A stretch of 7,049 nucleotides of DNA from Caldiserica bacterium UBA646 (GCA_002299965.1 DBOM01000025.1:1-7049); one strand, 5' to 3'; counted from the stretch's first letter, positions 1 to 6,424 are shown. The notes: generated by a model from the sequence alone, not told the origin. Numbers and translations: made by a program.

Positions 1-316
1 AAAAAAGAGGGAGTCTTTTAATAAAATTTAATTCCATATACTTTAATAATAATAAGCCAGTTCTTAAATCTTCCTGTTTTTTAAAGCGCCAATCATATCC
101 CAAAATCATTCCGGCTTTCTTGCCATTACTCTCTGCAAAATAGACATGCCGGAAACTAAATAAATTACCCTGGTGTGAGAACAAATACCGTAGTATAGAT
201 TTAAATCTATTGCCGTACAGCTTTTTAAAAAACAACGGAGCAGAAAGTATAATGAGACTGATAAAATCTTCAGCGTCACCTGGCAGCGCTCTTCGCATTA
301 TAATTTCTTTTCTCAT
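1..316 (-). CDS. GNAT-family N-acetyltransferase, 5' part only (runs off the left edge)
   Basis: The reading frame is open from ATG at 316-314 to the window edge, giving 105 codons without a stop. Near residues 57-73 it reads HVYFAESNGKKAGMILGY, the beta-strand / V-x-x-x-x-G-K-x-A-G pattern of the GNAT fold. The start (IIMRRALPGDAEDF) is the usual N-terminal strand and first helix of this superfamily. Known members move an acetyl group from acetyl-CoA to an amine. The acetyl-CoA-binding motif A (R/Q-x-x-G-x-G/A) would lie beyond the edge and cannot be checked, so the substrate is unknown. A GGGAG lies about 12 nt before the ATG, rather far. A second ATG six codons in (about 298) is an alternative start. 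The gene begins 88 nt after the MFS gene on the same strand with no terminator between, so it may be the last gene of that operon. Confidence 0.8.
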   Translation of the reverse strand, partial: MRKEIIMRRALPGDAEDFISLIILSAPLFFKKLYGNRFKSILRYLFSHQGNLFSFRHVYFAESNGKKAGMILGYDWRFKKQEDLRTGLLLLKYMELNFIKRLPLF

Positions 317-404
317 ATCAAAATAATGCTCCCTGATATTTCAATGCATACAAAACCTTTCGTTTCTCATTTGACCTTCTAACTTCAGCAACATTTCGTA
401 ACGC

Positions 405-1619
405 CTAATTTAATTTTACCTTCTTTTCCCTTATTTGTACAGTAATATATAAAATTGTCCACAAAATTATAAATAATGAAATAATCATAAAACTGGTAAA
501 ATAACTTATATATGTAAGCAAAATCCCGATAATGATCGGACCGAAAGCCTGCCCTGTATCTGCGATAGTTCCAAATACACCAAGACTTGCTCCGAGTCGT
601 TTATCCGATGCTACTTCTGCTACATAAGCAACGGTAGAAGTAGTTACGATTGCCTCTGCCGCACCAAAAAATATCGCTACTGCTATCAACGCATAAAAAT
701 TAGAAGTTAATGTAAAACCTACAAATGAAACAGCACAAAGAAACATACCCAGTGAAATAAGTTTCCATCGTTCCATTCTGTCTGAAAGATAGCCCATAAC
801 AGGTTTTAACACCACAGAAGTACCCGTTATAACAGACCACAAAATTCCAGCGTAAAGCACAGAAAGATGGTATTCTTTTACTACTAATATTGGTAAAAAT
901 GCCATTGCCGCACCCATTGTCATGTTCTGAAATGATTCCATCGATGAAGTCATCAGTATTTTCAAATTCTTGGCCGTTTCTTTTAGCCCGTCAAAGACCT
1001 TGCTAAAAGAATCCTTTATCCTTCTATGCTCAGTAGATGGCTCTATTTTAGGAAGTAAAAATAAAGCTATCACCAGCGCAATCAATCCTAAAACTCCGCA
1101 AAATAAATAAGCATAGCGAAAATGGCCGAGATTGTATTCCTGTCCTTTAGACAGAGAATATAATAACCAACCGCCAACCAAACCTCCCAGTGCGTTAGTT
1201 CCAATTTTTATCACGGAAAAAAGTGACAGGTACTTTCCTTTTTCTTTACCGGCAATATTAGCAACAACTGCATTTGCCACAGGCCCGTATATTGAGGTAG
1301 CCATCCCGTGAATGACCCTTACAATAATAAGCGTCCAGGCTACGGTTACAAAGACATAACTGAAGGGCATAATGGCAAAAAGGAACGCGCCAAAAAGAAG
1401 CATTCTTTTTCTGCCAATGTAATCAGATAAAGCACCCGAGGGAGCTTTTAAGAAAATACCCGTTATGGTAGACGCCCCAACTATTATACCTATTAATGCC
1501 GGGGAAGCTCCCAAATACAACGCAAAAAGTGGTAATAATGGCGTCCTTGCAATGTTATAACTCAATCGTGCAGAAAAATCTACTAATGAAATATTAACAA
1601 ACGAGCGCCACTTGCTCAT
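405..1619 (-). CDS. Major facilitator superfamily (MFS) transporter, DHA1-like
   Basis: This 404-residue protein is of normal MFS length, with about 12 hydrophobic segments in two halves separated by a charged cytoplasmic loop (around residues 190-220, PKIEPSTEHRRIKDSF). The MFS signature motif A is clear at residues 62-72 (GALSDYIGRKR, between helices 2 and 3). A degenerate repeat of it, MGYLSDRMERWK, opens the second half. Proteins like this are proton-driven exporters or importers in the cytoplasmic membrane; the substrate cannot be inferred from the motifs. The ATG lies 2 nt after the chrB stop with only a weak GGAGAG about 15 nt upstream inside chrB, so translation is probably coupled to chrB. 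The partner suggests efflux of an oxyanion or other toxic solute, but this is inference. The stop is TAG. Confidence 0.9.
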   Translation of the reverse strand: MSKWRSFVNISLVDFSARLSYNIARTPLLPLFALYLGASPALIGIIVGASTITGIFLKAPSGALSDYIGRKRMLLFGAFLFAIMPFSYVFVTVAWTLIIVRVIHGMATSIYGPVANAVVANIAGKEKGKYLSLFSVIKIGTNALGGLVGGWLLYSLSKGQEYNLGHFRYAYLFCGVLGLIALVIALFLLPKIEPSTEHRRIKDSFSKVFDGLKETAKNLKILMTSSMESFQNMTMGAAMAFLPILVVKEYHLSVLYAGILWSVITGTSVVLKPVMGYLSDRMERWKLISLGMFLCAVSFVGFTLTSNFYALIAVAIFFGAAEAIVTTSTVAYVAEVASDKRLGASLGVFGTIADTGQAFGPIIIGILLTYISYFTSFMIISLFIILWTILYITVQIREKKVKLN

Positions 1620-1621
1620 AA

Positions 1622-2050
1622 TTACTTTGCTTCACTCTCCAACTGTTTTTTGAAATAAGCATATAATGCGTCATAAAGATAAAATTCTTTTTCAAGAGTT
1701 TCGTAGTCGTCCTTGCATATCAATCTATAACCTCTACCAAAAATATCAAGTGCAACAGCAAGAGGCGAATTTACTACATCCGAATCTGCTTCGCTTACAA
1801 TTGACTGAACTTTTTTCAATGCAGGATCCTGAATGTCATACTTCTCCATAAAAGCATCAAACGAGCATTTATTGCCATGATGCCCCAGCTCTACCCCTTT
1901 CATATCAAATGGAGTTCCTTCCTTTACCGTTGATGGATCCGTATCTCTCACAACAAAAATAAACTCCGCATCAGGATCAATAAACCTCTTGATAAGCCAT
2001 GGACATGCAACCCTATCTACATGAACTCTTTCTCTTGTGACCCACTTCAT
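1622..2050 (-). CDS. ChrB C-terminal-domain protein (chromate-resistance-associated), stand-alone
   Basis: All 142 residues match the C-terminal domain of ChrB-type chromate resistance proteins. It opens with WVTRERVHVDRVACPWLIKR, carrying the family's conserved D12-R13 and C16-P17-W18. The FIDPDAEF segment follows, then FD at 48-49, G56-H57-H58-G59 with C62-SFDAF, and the acidic helix ending YDALY near residues 126-130. In characterised systems ChrB is a chromate-responsive regulator with an additional N-terminal winged-helix part. That part is absent here, so direct DNA binding is not expected. The conserved His/Cys residues suggest metal or oxyanion binding, which is inference. An AAGGGGGTG Shine-Dalgarno sits 6 nt before the ATG, inside the last codons of an upstream small ORF. 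The MFS gene follows after 2 nt, whereas the classical ChrA transporter is not in the window. Confidence 0.88.
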   Translation of the reverse strand: MKWVTRERVHVDRVACPWLIKRFIDPDAEFIFVVRDTDPSTVKEGTPFDMKGVELGHHGNKCSFDAFMEKYDIQDPALKKVQSIVSEADSDVVNSPLAVALDIFGRGYRLICKDDYETLEKEFYLYDALYAYFKKQLESEAK

Positions 2051-2163
2051 AAAACACCCCCTTCCTTTCTTTTGTATTCTATCGCCTTTACCAATATCTC
2101 CAAATTATTCTGGGAGATTTCTGATAATTTATTTTGAGGTTTGTAATATTTCTTTTTCGTCAT
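2047..2163 (-). CDS. Possible 38-aa lysine-rich small ORF overlapping the chrB start
   Basis: ATG at 2163-2161 opens 38 codons (MTKKKYYKPQ..., then KLSEISQNNLEILVKAIEYK, ending RKEGGVL). The TGA stop overlaps the chrB ATG as ATGA, the classical arrangement of translational coupling. An AAGGAAA lies about 10 nt upstream of the start, a usable but not strong ribosome site. I do not recognise the peptide; it is basic, hydrophilic, and has no membrane segment or cysteines. A segment of similar DNA and similar peptide (LS...LEI..K) precedes the AlbA_2 ATPase and PIN genes, but there the frame is broken. It may be a real micro-protein, a leader peptide that couples translation, or a chance open frame in a conserved regulatory leader. 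Confidence 0.4.
   Translation of the reverse strand: MTKKKYYKPQNKLSEISQNNLEILVKAIEYKRKEGGVL
2053..2137 (-). repeat. Leader cassette copy A (diverged), upstream of chrB
   Basis: Read on the minus strand, this stretch aligns collinearly with the leader of the AlbA_2 ATPase gene. The shared order is AAATTATCAGAA, then an ...CTCC... block, TTTGGA(G/A)ATATT, GTAAAGGC, an A-rich run, and finally a G-rich Shine-Dalgarno and start codon. By eye roughly three quarters of the bases agree over about 62 nt, with a small indel. It differs from the other two copies in keeping one open frame through to the next gene's start. Confidence 0.6.
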
Positions 2164-2238
2164 TACGCACTCTTTTCCTTGTTGTGCCTTATAACAAGTG
2201 AATATAATGACGAAGTAATCTCATAGTAATACCTGGTT

Positions 2239-2250
2239 GGTGCCTGACAC
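2239..2250. other. Imperfect-palindrome motif in the chrB upstream region
   Basis: The 12 bases GGTGCCTGACAC form a near-palindrome, and TGCCT...AGGCA (2241-2259) could fold into a small stem. Very similar GGTGCCTGACACC-type sequences occur as short intergenic repeats in many bacterial genomes. From one copy I cannot say whether this is one of those or a binding site. The surrounding 2164-2300 stretch shows no gene. Confidence 0.2.
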
Positions 2251-2303
2251 AAATAGGCAATGAAAAATGAGAGCAATGACTCGTAGTACAAGGACATTAA
2301 AAA

Positions 2304-2334
2304 CAAAAAAAGGGCAGGTGTACACCTGCCCTTT
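2304..2334 (-). terminator. Rho-independent terminator for the PLD/stalk gene
   Basis: Positions 2309-2334 form a perfect 26-bp palindrome: a GC-rich arm reading AAAGGGCAGGTGT is followed directly by its exact complement. On the minus strand the stem is followed by a run of seven T (2311-2305) and then GTTTTT, the textbook intrinsic-terminator arrangement. It lies 27 nt after the stop of the stalk-domain frame. This supports that stop (2361), not the premature one at 2678, as the original end of the gene. Confidence 0.85.
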
Positions 2335-2360
2335 AAAAATTTACTTATTTTTAGTTTTTT

Positions 2361-2699
2361 TTACCCGCCATATGTAATCGTTATTGTCCTTGTATCATTG
2401 TCCCAGCCGACATCACAACCGAGAGATTCAGTAACAAAACGGAGTGGCAACATTGTTCTGTCATTTATGATAATTGGTTTTACATCATGATTGTCTTCAT
2501 CTATCCACACCGCTATCCCGTTTACTCTTGCCTTTGGGTTGTCTATCCAGAGCTCAATCGTTATGTTACCAAAATTAATCGTTACTTTTCTTGTTGTATT
2601 TTCCCAATTGATTGTTCCTCCAAGTGCTTCAACTATTGCTCTAATGGGAACAACTGTTCTTGACCACTCAGGAATGATTACGGGCTTTGTACCTCTTCC
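2361..2699 (-). pseudogene. Detached C-terminal copper-amine-oxidase-like stalk domain of the PLD protein
   Basis: On the minus strand the frame from 2699 to the TAA at 2363-2361 encodes 112 residues with no start codon or ribosome site of its own. They read as the copper amine oxidase N-terminal-like 'stalk' domain: GRGTKPVIIPEWSRTVVPIR, AIVEALGGTINWENTTRKVT, a second half with WIDNPKARVNG, then INDRTMLPLRFVTESLGCDV and a final TITITYGG. These are the two beta-rich repeats, each with its P-I/L-R-A/F-V-E signature, seen in surface proteins of anaerobic Gram-positive bacteria. The domain's first strand (residues about 355-379, ending VNGVSQEID) is still in the upstream frame. Family members normally read EIDPGRGT at this point. 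Here GAT is followed by CTGGA instead of CCTGGA, so one base is missing at about 2700-2701. The joined protein would have 492 residues. Confidence 0.85.
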
Positions 2700-3838
2700 A
2701 GATCTATTTCTTGAGAAACACCGTTAACGGCCATATACGGGTCATCAGGATGGAGAGTGATAGATATATTGCCTACAGGAAAAATATCTATTCCTCCCCA
2801 TTCATAAAATAGATTGTTAAATTCTTTTTCGTACAGTCCGGCAAGATTGCTATCATTAATTATCAGTACATTTTCGTCATTTGCTTTGTTTGCATGTTTC
2901 GAGGGATTATAACTGCCTGTAATAACAATTTCATTATCAATGATAAACACTTTATGGTGCATTGTTTTAGAATTCTTGTCGTATATTACGTTTGCCCCCG
3001 CTTCTTTAAGGTCATCGTAGGTGCACCACTGTGATTTCTGCCGTGCTTCATATATGCCTCTTACCTTTATCCCTTGTTTTATCTTTTTTATTATTGCATC
3101 TTTGATAGGAATGCTTGTAAAGGCGAACGTGGCAAAATCAATTGAATGCTTTGCATTCTCTATTACTGAAACAATATGTTCTTCAACATGGTCTTCCGGT
3201 GCAAAGTAACACTGGATATTTATATCCCCTACCGTTACATCAGGATAAGGCGTATTCATAGGAGACTTTGCACCAAATTCGCCGTTCCACATTTCATTAA
3301 ACTCTGTGGTGTAATTATCGGCAAGTTCTTCTGAGTTAATAAGTAAAGAATTGTTATTGTTATAAAACAAGCCATTTTCAGTCCAATTTGTCGAGCCGGT
3401 CCATACTTCTGAGCCGTCTATTATCATAAATTTATTGTGCATGAAATTGCTTTTACTATGGTCTGTTCTTAATATGTTTTTGTCATCAAGAGGAGAGACA
3501 ATATCCCATTCATCCGCTGCTTCTTCATTGTCCATAATGACTCTCACATCAATGCCTTTCTGGTGTGCCGAGAGAAGATCGTTTACAAGATTCTCATCGT
3601 TAATGTCGTATACTGCAATGTAGATGCTCTTCTCTGCTGAATCTATGAGTTGTTCTATCTCTCCCTTTACTTCGCCGCTTTGCCCCGGCAAGAACCAGAG
3701 GTTGATTGCAGGATTTTCCGCAGGACCGATGTCATTTTCTTTAGGACCGACGTCCTTAACAAAGTAAATAAAAATAAATATCAAGATTACCGCAAACACT
3801 GCAAATAATTTGTTTATCCCCTTTAAGTTATTCCTCAT
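2678..3838 (-). CDS. Membrane-anchored phospholipase D-like protein with two HKD motifs; C-terminus frameshifted
   Basis: As read, the protein has 386 residues. A positively charged start (MRNNLKGINK) and a hydrophobic helix at about 11-27 form an uncleaved signal anchor, placing the rest outside the cytoplasmic membrane. Two PLD domains follow. The first has H134-x-K136-x4-D141 followed by GSTNWT; the second has H294-x-K296-x4-D301 followed by GSYNPS. Tandem HKD motifs form one active site in phosphatidyltransferases, phospholipases and nucleases of this superfamily. The context does not tell lipid from nucleic acid as substrate. The start has GGAG 5 nt upstream of ATG. The last seven residues (LEEVQSP) are out-of-frame sequence after a one-base deletion; the true C-terminus is the stalk domain in the next frame. 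The enzymatic part is complete, so the truncated form could still be active. Confidence 0.88.
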   Translation of the reverse strand: MRNNLKGINKLFAVFAVILIFIFIYFVKDVGPKENDIGPAENPAINLWFLPGQSGEVKGEIEQLIDSAEKSIYIAVYDINDENLVNDLLSAHQKGIDVRVIMDNEEAADEWDIVSPLDDKNILRTDHSKSNFMHNKFMIIDGSEVWTGSTNWTENGLFYNNNNSLLINSEELADNYTTEFNEMWNGEFGAKSPMNTPYPDVTVGDINIQCYFAPEDHVEEHIVSVIENAKHSIDFATFAFTSIPIKDAIIKKIKQGIKVRGIYEARQKSQWCTYDDLKEAGANVIYDKNSKTMHHKVFIIDNEIVITGSYNPSKHANKANDENVLIINDSNLAGLYEKEFNNLFYEWGGIDIFPVGNISITLHPDDPYMAVNGVSQEIDLEEVQSP

Positions 3839-3955
3839 TTTATCTCCATAATACCTATTATTACTTATTCTAAAACTTATGTTTCAGCATCTGGCTCCTA
3901 ACCCTGTCTTACATTGTTGCCATCGATAAAATATAAATTATTTCAGATAAATATT

Positions 3956-4783
3956 TCACTCTCCTTTTTCTGCAGTATAACGTTTATCTACTAACGAAAT
4001 TAATTCTTCTAATTTCATTACCTTAAATCTTTTGTTTGGGACTTGCTTAGCTGTTTGAAGAAATCTTTCATCGTTTGTAACAAGAATATCAACAACCGAA
4101 GCATCAATAAAATAGTCTCTGTCAAAGAAATCATTGTCTCTATCCTTAATACCCTGTACTAGCCTCTCATAAATACGTGTTATACCATAACCTAAAAAAG
4201 CCGATACATGTGGCAATTTCTTGACAAGAAAATCATTTTTTACATCAAACATGTGAGTGAACCAATTTTGAGCAGTTGTATCAAAATTATCAAACCAGTC
4301 TTTGTATCCATTCCTAATAGATTTCTGTGTTTCATTGATAAAAACTGGCTGGTTAAGTAAAGAACGAAATGCATTTTCCATTATTTGACTATAATCTCCT
4401 TTTAAGGTCTGTGTTTCAAAGAAGAACAATGAATTAGCCACTGAAGGGTTTTTTAAATTGCTAAATAGGTTATGAGTTTCCTTCTTTGCCATAAGTGATT
4501 GTTTATAAAACAACGGTCTCAACTCCTTCCCCTCTTTTTCAAGCAATTCATTCGATAGTTGTAGAATCTTGCCATTAGTTATTTTCTCATATTCTAGCAG
4601 AGTCTGGAGGTAAAGGGAAGAGTTTGAATCAGCTAAGCCCGAAAGTTCTTGTAATAACGTCACAGACCCTACAACTTCTAACCTTTCATTTTTTACAAGT
4701 TTTTTTAGCTTATTTAATGTATTAACATATTTCAACTGCTGAGCTAGATATGCAAATGCATTATTGTCAAATAGAACTTTCAA
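3956..4783 (-). CDS. PIN-like domain protein (putative ribonuclease) with a long helical insertion
   Basis: This 275-residue soluble protein has the acidic residues of the PIN nuclease fold in the expected order. D6 lies in the first strand (KVLFDNNAF), E46 in LLQELSG, D227 in YFIDASVVDILVTNDERF, and D238 in the TND-x-x-F motif closing the active site. Ordinary PIN toxins are about 130 residues. Here about 150 mostly helical residues (roughly 60-210) sit between the second and third acidic residues. PIN enzymes are metal-dependent RNases, often toxins or RNA-processing enzymes. The start is TTG, chosen because a strong GGGGGAGGTG lies 4 nt upstream and the conserved first strand follows at once. 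It lies 177 nt after the AlbA_2 ATPase gene, preceded by its own copy of the shared leader. No short antitoxin-like gene is convincingly visible next to it. The exact PIN subfamily is not recognised. Confidence 0.7.
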   Translation of the reverse strand: MKVLFDNNAFAYLAQQLKYVNTLNKLKKLVKNERLEVVGSVTLLQELSGLADSNSSLYLQTLLEYEKITNGKILQLSNELLEKEGKELRPLFYKQSLMAKKETHNLFSNLKNPSVANSLFFFETQTLKGDYSQIMENAFRSLLNQPVFINETQKSIRNGYKDWFDNFDTTAQNWFTHMFDVKNDFLVKKLPHVSAFLGYGITRIYERLVQGIKDRDNDFFDRDYFIDASVVDILVTNDERFLQTAKQVPNKRFKVMKLEELISLVDKRYTAEKGE

Positions 4784-4803
4784 TAAACACCTCCCCCTTT
4801 CGT

Positions 4804-4843
4804 TCTTCTTTTTATTTTACTGCCTTTACAAAATATTTCCAAA
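4804..4843 (-). repeat. Leader cassette copy B, 40 bp identical to copy C, upstream of the PIN gene
   Basis: These 40 bases are identical to 6425-6464. On the minus strand they read TTTGGAAATATTTTGTAAAG, then GCAGTAAAATAAAAAGAAGA. The repeat ends just upstream of the GGGGGAGGTG ribosome site and TTG start of the PIN gene. In one frame the cassette runs on as ...LEIFCKGSKIKRRTKGGGVY and stops at a TGA that overlaps the TTG start (TTGA), mirroring the ATGA overlap at chrB. The 4844-4960 remainder of this gap shows no gene with a good start. One frame there reads ILESEARKISKFVTAKNLSQ before a stop, which may be a decayed small ORF. Confidence 0.85.
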
Positions 4844-4960
4844 TTTAAAGATTTACCTGTTGAGAGAGATTTTTAGCGGTAACGAATTTGCTAATTTTTC
4901 TTGCTTCAGATTCTAATATCTTATTATACTCGTTATTATTTTGCTGATTATTTACATTTT

Positions 4961-6415
4961 TTATTTTATCACTTCCCAATGTCCGCCTTTATCTGGACCA
5001 ACTCTTTTAATAATACTTAAGTTTTTTAATTTCAAAACATTTTTATCAACAGCAGTATTGCTAATATTTAATATTTTAGATATTCTATTTTTAGTAATTT
5101 TTTCATCTTCTAAGATGAAAAGGACAATTTTTAACTGATTTTCTACCAACTTACTACCAACCTTATCTACCAACTTACTACCAACCTTATCTCCCAACAA
5201 AGTTAACAGTTCCTTTCTTGATAAATTCTGGATTTTCTGGGTAGTTTTCTCCACAGTTTCTTGAGATTCAATCCTGATATTTTTAAGCATTGTTTTATCA
5301 AACAAATTTGCATAGAAAGAATGCTCATAAAATTTGAATTCAGGAGCCAACAAATTTGATAATTTCATTGCATTTTTTATCCTGTTAATTCCTGTCCCTA
5401 GCTTTTCAACAAAGATGGTTCTTGATAAAAGTGACGCAATAATAGGATTTCTTGTTTTGCTGATTGTGCCAAACTCCTCAGGCTTTAACCATTTAACAAG
5501 TCCACCGGGATTAAAAGCAACTATTTTATTCCTATATACCTCTACTATAATATCAGAAGATTTGTCAAAATAATCTCTATGCATTATAGCATTTACTATT
5601 ACTTCTCTGTATGCTTCTTCAGGATACTGAGGTATTTCTTTTCTTCTTGCCGTCTTTATTTCAAACTCTATCTTTATCCTTCTTTTTACAAAGTTGATTG
5701 CCTGCTTTATGTTTTCCAAAATTCCGTCGTCGTATATCTTTCTATCTAAAATATTCACCTTATCATTTGTTTGATATTCCGCGCAAACAACTTTTGAGGT
5801 CATAAAGAATTTTGCAGGATTTTTGGCAAAAAACAATACACCCGCATTATTCAGCAAAATTTTATTTTTTACCTTCTTAGCAATGCCAAGATTAATAAGC
5901 AGAGATTTAGCATCATTAATATTTGTTAAATTTGACTCTTTTAAATAACTATAAAATTTCTGTTCGTCAAAATCATCAGGATAGACAAAATCTTCATTTA
6001 CCTGCTCATCAAACGTTAGTTTCCCCTCTGTATATGCAAAAGAAAGAATCTCATCTCTTGAAAGTTTTTGGGAATTTGAGCCATTTCTTACAAAAAAACC
6101 TTGCGAACATAAATAAGGCTTTTTGTCTCCCTCTGACACTTCAACAACTAATACACTGTTTTCATATGTAGATAGTTTGATTTCAATAGGAGGATCACAA
6201 TTTCTTACAGCATCAAATATTTGAGATTTAACTTTATTTGTAATTTTTATTCCTTTTATTTCCCCGTTATCCGTTATTCCAATAAAAATTCTACCGCCCT
6301 GAGAATTGGAAAAGGCAACAATCTCTTTTGCAAGACTTTTATCAATACTCTCTTTAAATTCCACAAAGAAACTTTCGCCAGTTTTCAGGATAAGTTCAAA
6401 ATCTTTCTCGTTCAT
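4961..6415 (-). CDS. AlbA_2 (Schlafen-type) / GHKL-like ATPase / winged-helix protein
   Basis: With the start at 6415 the protein has 484 residues. Residues 12-110 are an AlbA_2 / Schlafen-type domain, with FFVEFKES at 16-23, AFSNSQGGRIFIGI at 34-47, and FFVRNGSNSQKLSR at 107-120. Residues about 265-350 form an ATPase fold of the HATPase_c_4 type: EEAYREVIVNAIMHRDY (N-box), FNPGGL (G1-like box) and EKLGTGINRIKNAM. The last 60 residues (ENQLKIVLFILEDEKITKNR on) form a winged helix-turn-helix. Proteins of this architecture are usually annotated as putative transcriptional regulators; AlbA_2/Schlafen folds are also tied to RNA cleavage and antiviral proteins. The start was chosen because GAGGGTG lies 4 nt upstream and the AlbA_2 domain starts immediately. 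An open frame reaching upstream to 6589 is only the leader repeat read through. A tandem DKVGSKLV repeat sits in the linker before the winged helix. The stop is 177 nt before the PIN gene. Confidence 0.88.
   Translation of the reverse strand: MNEKDFELILKTGESFFVEFKESIDKSLAKEIVAFSNSQGGRIFIGITDNGEIKGIKITNKVKSQIFDAVRNCDPPIEIKLSTYENSVLVVEVSEGDKKPYLCSQGFFVRNGSNSQKLSRDEILSFAYTEGKLTFDEQVNEDFVYPDDFDEQKFYSYLKESNLTNINDAKSLLINLGIAKKVKNKILLNNAGVLFFAKNPAKFFMTSKVVCAEYQTNDKVNILDRKIYDDGILENIKQAINFVKRRIKIEFEIKTARRKEIPQYPEEAYREVIVNAIMHRDYFDKSSDIIVEVYRNKIVAFNPGGLVKWLKPEEFGTISKTRNPIIASLLSRTIFVEKLGTGINRIKNAMKLSNLLAPEFKFYEHSFYANLFDKTMLKNIRIESQETVEKTTQKIQNLSRKELLTLLGDKVGSKLVDKVGSKLVENQLKIVLFILEDEKITKNRISKILNISNTAVDKNVLKLKNLSIIKRVGPDKGGHWEVIK
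5144..5191 (-). repeat. Two exact tandem 24-bp units inside the AlbA_2 ATPase gene (DKVGSKLV x2)
   Basis: 5144-5167 and 5168-5191 are identical. Each encodes the eight residues DKVGSKLV (about 409-416 and 417-424) in the linker between the ATPase domain and the winged helix. The unit length is a multiple of three, so copy-number change would keep the frame. Similar VGDK/VGSK repeats of varying number occur in this linker in related proteins, from general knowledge of the family. The identity of the two copies points to recent slippage duplication. Confidence 0.9.
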
Positions 6416-6424
6416 TTTACACCC

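Noticed and set aside
1666..1851. 61-codon plus-strand ORF inside chrB
   Set aside because: It is antisense to a well-conserved gene, with no ribosome site or recognisable domain. The same applies to the plus-strand frames at 3021, 3435, 4941, 5334, 5923, 6221 and 6306.
2695..2710. Programmed ribosomal frameshift at the PLD/stalk junction
   Set aside because: The sequence around GATCTGG has no X-XXY-YYZ slippery heptamer and no evident downstream stem. A simple deletion relative to the EIDPGRGT consensus explains it better.
2491..2727. 78-codon plus-strand ORF
   Set aside because: It is the antisense shadow of the stalk domain, whose minus-strand frame has clear family motifs.
3839..3955. 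Small gene or terminator between the PIN and PLD genes
   Set aside because: There is no open frame with a ribosome site and no GC-rich hairpin followed by T. Only the GGAG site of the PLD gene and weak A/T-rich promoter-like hexamers are visible.
4844..4960. Antitoxin gene for the PIN protein
   Set aside because: One minus-strand frame (ILESEARKISKFVTAKNLSQ) looks protein-like, but it has no convincing start codon or ribosome site and stops before the leader repeat.
5101..5120. Perfect 9-bp inverted repeat with a 2-base centre, possible hairpin or internal terminator
   Set aside because: It lies inside the ATPase coding region, its arms are AT-rich (TTTCATCTT / AAGATGAAA), and no T-run follows. 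It is probably a by-product of the encoded FILEDEK stretch.
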